Source: Paenibacillus gallinarum
Lineage (GTDB): Bacteria > Bacillota > Bacilli > Paenibacillales > Paenibacillaceae
DNA length: 64,000 nt
Direction: 5' to 3'
Assembly: GCF_014836635.1 (NCBI RefSeq)
Contig: NZ_JACSQL010000011.1
Location: 1 to 64,000, forward strand
Part shown: piece by piece, positions 33,258-40,854 of the stretch
Layout: each line of letters opens with the position of its first letter
How positions within the stretch are numbered: position 1 is the stretch's first letter
The notes under the pieces: generated by a model
Database searches by the model: none
The model's input: only the letters and a program-made list of their open reading frames with translations
What the model was told of the DNA's origin: nothing
Translations under genes and position numbers: made by a program

Positions 33258-33303
33258 GAGAATCACCTCCTAGCATACATAACATTAAATGTGTGTTATG
33301 AAC

Positions 33304-34401
33304 TTATCGTCTTGTAACTCTCCTAACCCTACGACGTTCTTCATCTTCTTTCTTTTTACGTTTCAATAACAAGAAAAGGAGGAAGAAGAATCCAACAATA
33401 AAGATGATCAAAATAAAGATAATAATGATAGTTAACCAAAGATGACTTTTAATCCATTCAAGCAATCCACCACCGGCAATGACACCAGCATTGGTTAACT
33501 CTTCTAGAGACTTGTTTGCTTCTTTTTGGGTTACTGTAAACTTGAATTCTTTGCTGATAGTTTCGCCAGAGTAAGTGGCTTCATAATAAGCTGTATACTC
33601 TCCCGGCCAAAGAACTTTGTCTTGCACGGTATAAACCATGTCTGCCGTAGTTGATCCATAAATAGAACCTTCCATAGCAGAAGCGTCATACTCCTCACTA
33701 AACATTTCTATTCCTTTCGAGTCCTTGACTCTGATAAAACCACTAGGTCTTTCTAAAATAGTTCCGTTGTTACTAAGTTTAACAGTCAATTGAGAATAAC
33801 CGTTTGCTATGTATGAGTGCTTAAATCCATCAATACTCATGCTATGTGTTGCTTTATCTACGTCCTTCTCAAAGACTACCTGCACACCAATTCTTTGGAT
33901 TTTCTCGATTAATAAGGTGGTCTTATCCTTCTCAGTCGTACCACTGTTTAGTATTTCATCTTTAACTTCTTCCGCAGCAACTACTCCAACATATTGTCCG
34001 GCTTTAAGATCCTTAGGTATCGTAAAGTCATATGAGAGCTTTTTTTTCTCTCTCGCTTTGAGTGCTACTTTATAACTACCATTTGGCTCTGCCCATGATC
34101 CAACCGAATTTAGATAATCACCACGCGTTGAAAACATTTTCCCACCATTAACCCCAGGTCTGGCATCGGCTGGATAAACCCAAAGATCCAACGGCTTGTT
34201 AGTTAAATTAGAAAGGTAAAACACATAATTCTTTTCTTCTCCACCAGCCACTTTGTCTCTGTAAAAACCAGTTGACTGTTCTATCTCCTTAACAGGAGTT
34301 AATAAGAAACTACTTCCTTCTTCAGCACCTGCAACTGTCGAACCCAATGACAGTGATAGCAACAACGACATTAAACCAACTTTCCATTTCACTTGCTTCA
34401 T
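33304..34401 (-). CDS. WxL-interacting protein (DUF916/DUF3324 type)
   Basis: A 365-residue secreted membrane-anchored protein. The signal peptide is VGLMSLLLSLSLGSTVAGA. The first domain (FLLTPVKEIEQSTGFYRDKVAGGEEKNYVFYLSNLTNKPLDLWVYPADA) fits DUF916; the second, residues about 185-300, fits DUF3324. A transmembrane helix near residues 320-350 (WLTIIIIFILIIFIVGFFFLLFLLL) and a basic tail (KRKKKEDEERRRVRRVTRR) end it. Proteins of this family bind WxL domains at the wall. The start is ATG 34401 (GGAG six bases upstream), not the TTG at 34413. First gene of the operon. Confidence 0.87.
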   Translation of the reverse strand: MKQVKWKVGLMSLLLSLSLGSTVAGAEEGSSFLLTPVKEIEQSTGFYRDKVAGGEEKNYVFYLSNLTNKPLDLWVYPADARPGVNGGKMFSTRGDYLNSVGSWAEPNGSYKVALKAREKKKLSYDFTIPKDLKAGQYVGVVAAEEVKDEILNSGTTEKDKTTLLIEKIQRIGVQVVFEKDVDKATHSMSIDGFKHSYIANGYSQLTVKLSNNGTILERPSGFIRVKDSKGIEMFSEEYDASAMEGSIYGSTTADMVYTVQDKVLWPGEYTAYYEATYSGETISKEFKFTVTQKEANKSLEELTNAGVIAGGGLLEWIKSHLWLTIIIIFILIIFIVGFFFLLFLLLKRKKKEDEERRRVRRVTRR

Positions 34402-34458
34402 AATAATCTCCAATCACCTTCTATTTGTCTTACTAACTTGCTACGATACATTAAATAA

Positions 34459-34482
34459 AGAGGGGTGCAATTGCACCCCTCA
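34459..34482 (-). terminator. Intrinsic terminator upstream of the WxL operon
   Basis: GAGGGGTGC / GCACCCCTC stem with adjacent AT-rich sequence; near-duplicate of the terminator at 29504-29525. Confidence 0.75.
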
Positions 34483-34488
34483 CTGATC

Positions 34489-34635
34489 CTAAGCTAACGG
34501 ACTCGTTTCTTTAATTCCATCAAGTTTCATAACTTCATGCAAATCAGCACATCTTCCAATAACTTCAGCTGTCACCATACGGGATACACCAGTACGTGCC
34601 TTGTTAGTTGTTATGTATGGAATCTTCTTAATCAA
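34489..34635 (-). pseudogene. Short coding remnant
   Basis: An open frame of 48 codons from a TTG (IKKIPYITTNKARTGVSRMVTAEVIGRCADLHEVMKL) stops just before the terminator at 34459-34482. The residue pattern looks like the end of a real protein, but there is no good ribosome binding site and a stop lies shortly upstream. Probably the tail of a gene lost when the WxL operon was inserted. Family not recognised. Confidence 0.4.
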
Positions 34636-34710
34636 GCATTCTCGTGTAATATATTAAGTTACTGAATAATCTCAAACATATAATGTGTGACATAAAGTGC
34701 TTATATTCTA

Positions 34711-34866
34711 CTAATTAAGTGTTTCAGTCAGTTTTCTGGAATTCTGTGATATAGGAATACCAACAAAATTTTTTCTCCTTAAAAGGATCTCACCACAGTT
34801 AGAACAATATCTTATTGTTTTATCTTCGTTAAACATCATTTTTTTGTAATGATTACATGTTTTCAT
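34711..34866 (-). CDS. 51-residue zinc-ribbon-like protein
   Basis: A short gene with AAGGA about 11 bases before ATG 34866. The product starts MKTCNHYKKMMFNEDKTIRYC and has a CSNCG knuckle near residue 21 that could pair with C4/H6 for zinc binding. The tail is basic. Function unknown. Confidence 0.55.
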   Translation of the reverse strand: MKTCNHYKKMMFNEDKTIRYCSNCGEILLRRKNFVGIPISQNSRKLTETLN

Positions 34867-35151
34867 AATTTTCTCAGTCCTTATCAATTGTATTTCATGT
34901 ATGAGAAGCTGAAAGGCCTAAATATGATATTTACAGCACTCAGTTAAGGTATTAGGTACATAGGACTAAAGAAGGGATTATAAAAATAAATAATAATGCT
35001 CTGTACATAACATATTATAATACGTTTTACGTAAATTTCCAAGAAAATTGTAGGATTTTGCTATAATAAGTACTTTGTGTCGGTGGTTTTATGAACGATA
35101 TAAAGTCTTAAGACCTAATATTTATTACGTTCTTTATTATTTGAGTATAAA

Positions 35152-35189
35152 AAAGAACCGATTTCGGATAAATCCGTAATCGGTTCTTG
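35152..35189. terminator. Intrinsic terminator
   Basis: AAGAACCGAT-TCGGAT / ATCCG-AATCGGTTCTT long stem with an A-run on the left; ends the gene at 35277-35570. Confidence 0.85.
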
Positions 35190-35276
35190 GTAGTTAGAAG
35201 AGAGGATAAAAATACTAATTATTGCTTCTTCGAACGCAGCTTGCATAGATCCCCCAAATCCCTAGCACTTTGACAT

Positions 35277-35570
35277 TTATAACGGATTTTCATTCAAAGT
35301 GAGTTTGAAAGAATTCATTTCATGAATATCGACGTGATACTTAATGAGAAAAGCATTTCTCTCTTCACCTGGAATGGAGACAATGATTTCTTCATCTGGA
35401 ATATCCTTTAGTGATGATGATGCAGCACGGATATCTGACGCCGTTGCATCATCATTATGCTCATCAAATAACTGGTAGATGTTGAACTGACCGTCTGTTT
35501 CAGTTTTCGTGATGATGAAAGTGTCCTCCTTTGTGGAACCTTTATGTATCTGAGAAGTGATGGTATTCAT
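35277..35570 (-). CDS. Hypothetical protein (97 aa)
   Basis: A soluble acidic protein (NTITSQIHKGSTKEDTFIITKTETDGQFNIYQLFDEHNDDATASDIRAASSSLKDIPDEEIIVSI). ATG 35570 has AAAGGAG upstream. Its leader holds two hairpins, CGCC/GGCG and CGGC/GCCG (35589-35627); the second abuts the ribosome binding site and could affect translation. Unknown family. Confidence 0.66.
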   Translation of the reverse strand: MNTITSQIHKGSTKEDTFIITKTETDGQFNIYQLFDEHNDDATASDIRAASSSLKDIPDEEIIVSIPGEERNAFLIKYHVDIHEMNSFKLTLNENPL

Positions 35571-35585
35571 ATAATATATTTTCTC

Positions 35586-35628
35586 CTTTCGGCTTTAGGC
35601 CGAGTATATTCGCCATGATCGGCGTGAT
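35586..35628 (-). promoter_or_regulatory. Paired leader hairpins before the 35277-35570 gene
   Basis: Minus-strand CGCC-GAUCAU-GGCG followed by CGGCCUAAAGCCG, the latter ending two bases before AAAGGAG. Possibly a distant member of the leader family, but the GCC(A/G)ATAAA box is missing. Confidence 0.45.
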
Positions 35629-35898
35629 GTAGCAAATGTAGTTCGTTTACGTTTGGTGTAAGAACAAGACGTAAGTGTTATAAAACAATCGTAAAAAAGA
35701 AAAGAGAGAAACGCAAGTACCTGTGATAGTTAATTACATACGGTTGTTTTCGACATCATAGATTTGGGTGTGATACAGATCGTCTTTTATCGACTAAAGA
35801 ATCGAAGTTGTAGTTCATGAAGATAGATCTCCAGTTGATGGATGTAAGTCTGATAATGTTTTCCCTTACAGCAGCGATTTTTATAGGGAGTGTATGAA
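35629..35898. other. Intergenic region without a recognised feature
   Basis: No gene, repeat or convincing promoter box is seen between the leader of the minus-strand gene and the plus-strand short frame at 35899. Confidence 0.5.
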
Positions 35899-36078
35899 AT
35901 GATCGATTTCTCATATTTAGGCCAAAAGGGTAAAATCTCAGTATGGGAAGGGGGACTTTTCCGTAACGTTAATATCCCTATGTATGATTCTGAAATCGAA
36001 GGAAACATCAAATCGCTTATGGGTCGCGGAAAGAACGCGACTTTTTTCGGGACGAAAAAATGGTGTCATTTACTTTAA
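35899..36078 (+). CDS. Possible small protein with a terminator inside its frame
   Basis: A 59-codon plus-strand frame (MIDFSYLGQKGKISVWEGGLFRNVNIPMYDSEIEGN) with GGGAG eight bases before ATG 35899. A GTCGCG/CGCGAC hairpin with six Ts lies inside it at 36023-36047, so most transcripts should stop before the codon for the last ten residues. It may be a leader peptide, a truncated gene, or spurious. Confidence 0.4.
   Translation: MIDFSYLGQKGKISVWEGGLFRNVNIPMYDSEIEGNIKSLMGRGKNATFFGTKKWCHLL
36023..36047 (+). terminator. Plus-strand intrinsic terminator
   Basis: GTCGCG-GAAAGAA-CGCGAC followed by TTTTTT. It protects the replicon 2 origin from plus-strand transcription. Confidence 0.75.
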
Positions 36079-36201
36079 ATCTCTTTTTTGTCTTCAATTT
36101 CATATTGTGAATTTTTAGAGAAATCATGAAGTTTAGTTTCGAGACATAAGCGCAGCTATATATGGAGATGTATTAATGTAATTCTTAAATAAGTAGTTCT
36201 T

Positions 36202-36430
36202 TGTGTTAATATTTTAAACCCCCCTAGTTTAAAATATTAACCAAACAAATAGCCTAAAACATTATGTTGAAAATATTAACTAAACGATTTCTGTGGATAA
36301 CTAGTGTTATTTTTTTTAACCAAATGGATTTCATTATGTTATAAAAATTAACGAAAGCTTATGTTAGAAAAATTAACCAAACAAAAGTTATCCACTTTTT
36401 CGTTATGTTAGAAATATTAACCAAGGGGAT
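36202..36430. repeat. Iterons and DnaA boxes of replicon 2 origin
   Basis: Direct repeats of ATGTTAGAAA(T/A)ATTAACCAAA occur at about 36225, 36263, 36303, 36335, 36361 and 36405. The first forms a 14-base palindrome with an inverted copy at 36205-36219. A perfect DnaA box (TTATCCACA, minus strand) lies at 36292-36300 and a near match (TTATCCACT) at 36388-36396. The region is very AT-rich and lies directly downstream of the DnaA-domain initiator gene, a typical theta-origin layout. Confidence 0.85.
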
Positions 36431-36460
36431 TCTAGTAGCAAAAGAGGACGTACAATAAAA

Positions 36461-36485
36461 AAAGCGGGAGAAATTCTCCCGCTTT
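36461..36485 (-). terminator. Terminator of the replicon 2 initiator gene
   Basis: AAGCGGGAGAA / TTCTCCCGCTT stem with a seven-base minus-strand U-run, 5 bp after the stop codon. Confidence 0.88.
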
Positions 36486-36489
36486 CATA

Positions 36490-37467
36490 TTAAAAAATGA
36501 TTTGATCTGCAGTTTTGATGATGATAGGACGTTCGATTCCGGAGTAATGCGTGATAGTATAATTTAATAAATCCATGTAGTTTCTGTCTAGCCAGTCTCT
36601 CGCCATGTCATGACTGGCGACAATAATGATCTTACCTTCTCTAATTAGGAGGTAGGCTTCTCCGAACCATGTTTGGAAAGACGGTAATGTCATTTTGGTC
36701 TTTATGAATGAGCAAGCTTCTTCCCACAATCGCGTTTCTTCGACCGTACGAGATAATTTTACTTCTTCGTTTTTTCTCTCTATGTGTTCTTTGATTCCAG
36801 ATCCAATTACAGCGGATTGGGGTTTTCTTTCGAAACCTTGATTCTCGATTATCGTAACCGGGGAAACATCAGGACTGTTTTCAGCGAGTTCAATGTCGTA
36901 TGACTCACTAAGTTTTAAAATGTATGCATTATGACTTTCCCGAATATTGTCAGGTAGCTGAGCAACCAAATCTTCGCTGAGCAGTGGAATAGTTGCTCGG
37001 ACTTTGACTCGGGTAGCATCATTCATACCGGATCTCTTTTTACTTTCTGCCCAAAATCGCATGACAAAGGCGTGCGATTCCAATATTTCCAGGTACTTGG
37101 AAAGCGTCTGGCGGGTGATCCCCATGATTTCGGCCATATTATCGATTGACCGAAAGGGCATATCGTTGTTAATGCACATTCTATGATAATTAATGTATAC
37201 CATTGTAGCTTGAAACCCGAGAATGGGTTGCCAGTAATCCAAAATATAATTTTCAATGATCGTTTTATTGCCAGATTGTGCGACTAAAGATTTCCCGAAT
37301 CCTTCAAGACTGAATGCAGCAACTTCACTTGCTGTGAAATAGATTTTTTTGTTTACTGTGACGAGATCTTCTATATTTTGATCGTCGCGTTTTCTCGTAC
37401 GAGGCACCTTTTCAGCTGTAGATACATAACGGAAATAGGTGACACTTTCATTGCTTTGTTTTTTCAC
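36490..37467 (-). CDS. Plasmid replication initiator with DnaA N-terminal-like domain
   Basis: A 325-residue protein combining a central winged helix (CINNDMPFRSIDNMAEIMGITRQTLSKYLEILESHAFVMRF, residues about 95-140) with a C-terminal domain like DnaA domain I (LWEEACSFIKTKMTLPSFQTWFGEAYLLIREGKIIIVASHDMARDWLDRNYM, residues about 245-300). In DnaA this domain mediates self-association and helicase loading. Start GTG 37467 with AGGAGGG upstream. Iterons and DnaA boxes lie downstream at 36202-36430. A plus-strand antisense RNA candidate overlaps its leader. Second of two initiators in the window. Confidence 0.83.
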   Translation of the reverse strand: MKKQSNESVTYFRYVSTAEKVPRTRKRDDQNIEDLVTVNKKIYFTASEVAAFSLEGFGKSLVAQSGNKTIIENYILDYWQPILGFQATMVYINYHRMCINNDMPFRSIDNMAEIMGITRQTLSKYLEILESHAFVMRFWAESKKRSGMNDATRVKVRATIPLLSEDLVAQLPDNIRESHNAYILKLSESYDIELAENSPDVSPVTIIENQGFERKPQSAVIGSGIKEHIERKNEEVKLSRTVEETRLWEEACSFIKTKMTLPSFQTWFGEAYLLIREGKIIIVASHDMARDWLDRNYMDLLNYTITHYSGIERPIIIKTADQIIF

Positions 37468-37485
37468 GGAATTGCCCTCCTAAAA

Positions 37486-37515
37486 TTGACAAAGGGGTGA
37501 TTTATCCGCTATACT
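37486..37515 (+). promoter_or_regulatory. Strong plus-strand promoter antisense to the rep leader
   Basis: TTGACA at 37486-37491 and TATACT at 37510-37515, 18 bases apart, pointing away from rep. Confidence 0.78.
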
Positions 37516-37521
37516 TACCGT

Positions 37522-37644
37522 AACTATAAAACTGATTTGTTATAGACTCCCTTTCTTTGAAGATTTACGTCTTCTTTAAGGTTGGTGAGTATAGCGATTT
37601 GTATCGCCGGAGCCACTCCCTACTGCGAAAGGGGTGGCTCTTTT
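37522..37644 (+). ncRNA. Candidate countertranscribed RNA controlling replicon 2
   Basis: About 120 bases between a sigma-A-type promoter and an intrinsic terminator (GAGCCACTCCC/GGGGTGGCTC with TTTT at 37610-37644), on the strand opposite rep and overlapping its leader. Internal hairpins GAAGA/TCTTC at 37557-37575 and GCGAT/ATCGC at 37594-37607 give the multi-stem form of plasmid copy-number antisense RNAs. Such RNAs limit rep expression by pairing with the leader; that mechanism is inferred from position. Confidence 0.72.
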
Positions 37645-37825
37645 CCTTGTTCATCATATTACCACATTTTATAACATTTGCTAACGTATGTTATTAACGA
37701 CAAGATCTTAAGTATTTATTCGCAATAGGTCAGAATCCCTATTTCATTTTTATCGGATATAAAGTCTATATTTGTTAAAAGATATTATGTAGTAGTTAAA
37801 TATTTTGTTGATTTATATAGAAAAA

Positions 37826-37857
37826 AAAGCCCATACGGAAGTTCCGTATGGGCTTTT
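37826..37857. terminator. Bidirectional intrinsic terminator
   Basis: AAGCCCATACGGAA / TTCCGTATGGGCTT perfect 14-base-pair stem between an A-run and a T-run; ends the gene at 37894-38748. Confidence 0.9.
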
Positions 37858-37893
37858 TGTACATCAATTGATCACGAACTACTAGTATATTGA

Positions 37894-38748
37894 TTAACCT
37901 ACCTCTTTAAGTAAGGATTGTCGATTTCGATCTTTATCATCCTCTAATGGACCGCAGGAATCGCCACAGACCCATGATCCGTCGTTTGCAGTATAACCGT
38001 AGTCTTCAGGGATCATTGTTCCGCAAACCATGCATTTGTAGGTGAGTAGTGATCCTACATGCAGATCTTGTAAAAACCAGTTTGTCATCTGAACAACCGT
38101 ATCCTGAATGCTGTGGTGTTCAATATTATAGTCAGTAGGGATAATATCCATCATTTCTCTGTATTCAGTCAGACCCATATGGGCGTATGCGTTTTTGATC
38201 TTTATCATATATTTTAGATTCAGCAGAGCGTTCCACTTTGTATGCTCTATAGATGTGATTTGGGTACCAGATTTTTCGTCGAACATCTCGGATTTATCAG
38301 CAGGGCTCATGCTATTTAAGATATTTTGAGCAGCTATTCGGGTCATATTGATGACATCTGATGGTTGTAATGGTTCGTTAGATCCCTCAGCTATCTGTAC
38401 TTTCTCTTGTTCAAGTTGCTGCTGGCTAATCGTATTCTTGTGAGTGTCCTCCAAGATCCATTCGATAATTTGCATCATGATGAACAAAGAGTGCACGTCT
38501 CGGTCTATGCCGTAGGTCCGTACAAGGTGCTGCTTACCTTGTTCAGTTACACCCATGTATGTCTTGAACGTTAGCGGCTTAATTAATTTGTCGAACAAGT
38601 CTCCATACTCATTGAATATTAAGAAGGATTCGACCAACTCACCATCTTCGTTAAACATTTTAGACTTAGCATCCTTAGTAAGTAGTGGGTATAGCTTTCG
38701 TGCAAATTCTTTAGCAATTGACTCAAAATGAACAGAACGTATTTTCAT
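37894..38748 (-). CDS. Hypothetical protein with internal duplication and C-terminal zinc finger
   Basis: A 284-residue protein built from two related helical modules. Residues about 15-103 (KDAKSKMFNEDGE...TYMGVTEQGKQ...IMMQIIEWILEDTH) align with residues about 145-233 (PADKSEMFDEKSG...AHMGLTEYREM...TVVQMTNWFLQDLH). A treble-clef-like zinc site follows (CMVCG near 239 and CGDSCG near 260). ATG 38748 has AAAAGGAGAG upstream. Unknown family; the gene lies 32 bp downstream of 38781-39059. Confidence 0.72.
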   Translation of the reverse strand: MKIRSVHFESIAKEFARKLYPLLTKDAKSKMFNEDGELVESFLIFNEYGDLFDKLIKPLTFKTYMGVTEQGKQHLVRTYGIDRDVHSLFIMMQIIEWILEDTHKNTISQQQLEQEKVQIAEGSNEPLQPSDVINMTRIAAQNILNSMSPADKSEMFDEKSGTQITSIEHTKWNALLNLKYMIKIKNAYAHMGLTEYREMMDIIPTDYNIEHHSIQDTVVQMTNWFLQDLHVGSLLTYKCMVCGTMIPEDYGYTANDGSWVCGDSCGPLEDDKDRNRQSLLKEVG

Positions 38749-38780
38749 AGTTAATCTCTCCTTTTATCTTATATAGGTTC

Positions 38781-39059
38781 CTATTGTTTGAAGAATCCTG
38801 ATCTAAACCAATTTGGGATGTCTTTTTTGGTCATATATTGAACATAGTAGCTGCCGTTGTTGTAATACTGATATGGCTTACTTGTTAAGACACGTACCTT
38901 TGTCATATCCGTGCGGTTTTTAGCATTATCACGAACAATATTTGCTTCCTCTAAGGTATCGCATTCCATAACAAATACAGTCTCTTTGCCTTCAGAAGTG
39001 CCCCAACCACTCAAAAACTTGTCAATTGCAACTACGAAATACTTCTTAGCTTGTGTCAT
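38781..39059 (-). CDS. Hypothetical protein (92 aa)
   Basis: A small alpha/beta protein (AKKYFVVAIDKFLSGWGTSEGKETVFVMECDTLEEANIVRDNAKNRTDMTKVRVLTSKP...KKDIPNWFRSGFFKQ). This pattern is familiar from phage and plasmid hypothetical proteins, but no function is known to me. ATG 39059 has AGAGGTG upstream. First gene of a pair with 37894-38748. Confidence 0.72.
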   Translation of the reverse strand: MTQAKKYFVVAIDKFLSGWGTSEGKETVFVMECDTLEEANIVRDNAKNRTDMTKVRVLTSKPYQYYNNGSYYVQYMTKKDIPNWFRSGFFKQ

Positions 39060-39285
39060 TACACAATCACCTCTTTATTAAAGCGATCACACGTCACGCT
39101 CGATTATTTTTGATCAACATTGGTGCGAAACCTATATGTACTTCTTTGATGAATACAATTTTACACATGTTTGATTGGTGCGGATGGTTTATCGCACAGT
39201 GGTTAGTGAAGTGATATTAAAAACACAAAAATATTAAAAGTGTTAAATAAACACTTGTATGTTCAACGTTTTTATCTAAATTATA

Positions 39286-39313
39286 TTGTGATTTTACAAT
39301 CATTCGTTATACT
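39286..39313 (+). promoter_or_regulatory. Plus-strand sigma-A-type promoter
   Basis: TTGTGA at 39286-39291 and TATACT at 39308-39313 with 16-base spacing, about 105 bp upstream of the gene at 39418. Confidence 0.6.
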
Positions 39314-39417
39314 AAAAGATAGACAAGAGTTATATTAGGAAATGAGAACAATTTCCAATGGGGGAGGTTCAGAAGAGTAAGTAGAAGTACGTAAGGTTAC
39401 ATAGACGGGAATTTGCG

Positions 39418-39966
39418 ATGGATCAGACCAAGCCTAAAAAGACGCAAAGGATGAACAATTTTATGACGGGATTGACTAAAGAACTTACGTATACCGAGCA
39501 GGATTATTTAAGAGATACTCGTGCGCATATTGCAAATGTACAGCGACATATGCAGGCGTTCGCAACTCTACTCAATGCACGATCATTAGAACATGATATA
39601 TCCAAGCTCGAAGAACCAGAGAAAAGTATTCTGCACCAAAACACAGAAGAGTATAGAAGATATAGAATCGGTAGTCAGGAGTACGAAGCTCATTTAAAGA
39701 AAGTGAAGATTGCGCTCGATCATCATTACGAGATGAATTCGCATCACCCTCAACATTACAAGAATGGTGTTGCTGGAATGGATCTGTTGGATGTCGTTGA
39801 AATGTTTTGTGATTGGATGGTGGCATGCAGAGAACATGGAGACGGTGATATTGTTCATTCCATTTTGGAGAACAAAAAGCGCTTTGGTTACTCGGATGAA
39901 TTAGCTCAAATATTGATCAATACTTCAGTGCGATTTCGTAAACAATCCTTAATGGATCAAAAATAA
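39418..39966 (+). CDS. DUF5662-like protein
   Basis: A 182-residue helical protein with the DUF5662 pattern: HIANVQRHMQAFATLLNARSLEHDISKLEEPE (H and HD residues), then EYEAHLKKVKIALDHHYEMNSHHPQHY and MDLLDVVEMFCDWMVACREHGDGD. The conserved histidines and aspartates recall HD-fold metal sites; enzymatic function is not established. The ribosome binding site before ATG 39418 is weak (ACGGGA); a start a few codons later is possible, since AAAGGATG precedes the ATG at 39463. Single plus-strand gene with its own promoter and terminator. Confidence 0.78.
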   Translation: MDQTKPKKTQRMNNFMTGLTKELTYTEQDYLRDTRAHIANVQRHMQAFATLLNARSLEHDISKLEEPEKSILHQNTEEYRRYRIGSQEYEAHLKKVKIALDHHYEMNSHHPQHYKNGVAGMDLLDVVEMFCDWMVACREHGDGDIVHSILENKKRFGYSDELAQILINTSVRFRKQSLMDQK

Positions 39967-39983
39967 GATGTAAGGGTGGAAGA

Positions 39984-40020
39984 TAAACACACGCTGAAAT
40001 TATTTTGGCGTGTGTTTTTT
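39984..40020 (+). terminator. Plus-strand intrinsic terminator
   Basis: AAACACACGC / GCGTGTGTTT with six Ts after it, 20 bp behind the DUF5662-like gene. Confidence 0.85.
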
Positions 40021-40240
40021 GAATCTAATTCCCATTAAATAATTAAATACGAGAATATTTTATATGTAATAATTAATGCATCTTATATGAAAATAATTAT
40101 TAAAATAAATGTTTACCATATAAAATATGAAATGAAGTAAGAGGATTCTAATAAAAAAAGTTTAATATTTTATGATATACGCATATAAAAACACATAAAT
40201 TATCTTATTAATTACGGATAAAAAGCATATATTATATGCA
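40021..40240. other. Very AT-rich region upstream of the segregation cassette
   Basis: About 220 bp of extremely AT-rich sequence without a gene. It has loose ATAT-rich repeats (TAATAATTAATGCAT, AAATAATTATTAAAAT) but no clean iteron. A centromere could lie here, as is common upstream of actin-type partition genes; no site can be assigned. Confidence 0.4.
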
Positions 40241-40244
40241 TTAC

Positions 40245-40273
40245 TTGCATGGACGAAAGTATGATGGTACAAT
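40245..40273 (+). promoter_or_regulatory. Promoter of the segregation cassette
   Basis: TTGCAT at 40245-40250 and TACAAT at 40268-40273 with 17-base spacing, 80 bp before the micro-ORF at 40355. Confidence 0.68.
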
Positions 40274-40354
40274 ATTCCTACATCCAGTAAGAGCCTTTGT
40301 GGTACATATTGGTGTTGAATTCTGAGTTCTTACATATGAAAAGGAGAGACGAAT

Positions 40355-40429
40355 ATGAACACAAGTGAATTTCGCCTCTGCCTCTACTTGGAGAGAGTGT
40401 TTAGTGAGAAACAGAAGTGTGATTCGTAA
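40355..40429 (+). CDS. 24-residue ORF translationally coupled to the HTH gene
   Basis: AAGGAGAGACGAAT places an ideal ribosome binding site before ATG 40355. The frame (MNTSEFRLCLYLERVFSEKQKCDS) ends TAATG, so its stop overlaps the start of the HTH gene, which has no good ribosome binding site of its own. It is probably a coupling leader peptide for the cassette. Confidence 0.62.
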   Translation: MNTSEFRLCLYLERVFSEKQKCDS

Positions 40430-40854
40430 TGGTTGATCCGATTTCAGTTGATTTACGACAACAAAACTCGATCCATTTTGAAGTAAAAGATGGAAGCTAT
40501 TTTTTAGATGGTCACGAAGTTTCAGCAGAAAAAGCCATTACTTCATTAGTCATTAGCTTACAAACTCTTGGAAATATGGTTCGGTATCAGGAGAGTATAG
40601 CTTGTGGGAACGGTTATGCAGATAGCCGATTGATAGAGTGGTTGCTGAATAAAAGTGGTGTGACCTGCTACCAGATAAGTAAAAAATCCGATGTTAGTGA
40701 ATCGACACTTTCCCGCATAACAAGTGGAGAGACGTCTCTGCCCGCTATTCGTTTCGGAACAGCCATCAAGTTGTCTGAATACGCCAAAAAGCTTCAAGTT
40801 CAACGGATGGGGTCTGGGAAGGTGAAATTTGAGAAAGGAAGTGAACCTAAATGA
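40429..40854 (+). CDS. XRE-type HTH protein of the segregation cassette
   Basis: A 141-residue protein. Residues about 68-115 form a helix-turn-helix: IEWLLNKSGVTCYQISKKSDVSESTLSRITSGETSLPAIRFGTAIKLSEYAKKL. It overlaps the micro-ORF at its start (TAATG) and the ParR-like gene at its end (ATGA), so all three are translationally coupled. Likely the autoregulator of the cassette or an additional DNA-binding partner; inference from context. Confidence 0.75.
   Translation: MVDPISVDLRQQNSIHFEVKDGSYFLDGHEVSAEKAITSLVISLQTLGNMVRYQESIACGNGYADSRLIEWLLNKSGVTCYQISKKSDVSESTLSRITSGETSLPAIRFGTAIKLSEYAKKLQVQRMGSGKVKFEKGSEPK

Noticed and set aside
29531..34401. Possible LPXTG-anchored surface proteins
   Set aside because: No LPXTG motif or sortase gene was found; the WxL domains explain wall binding.
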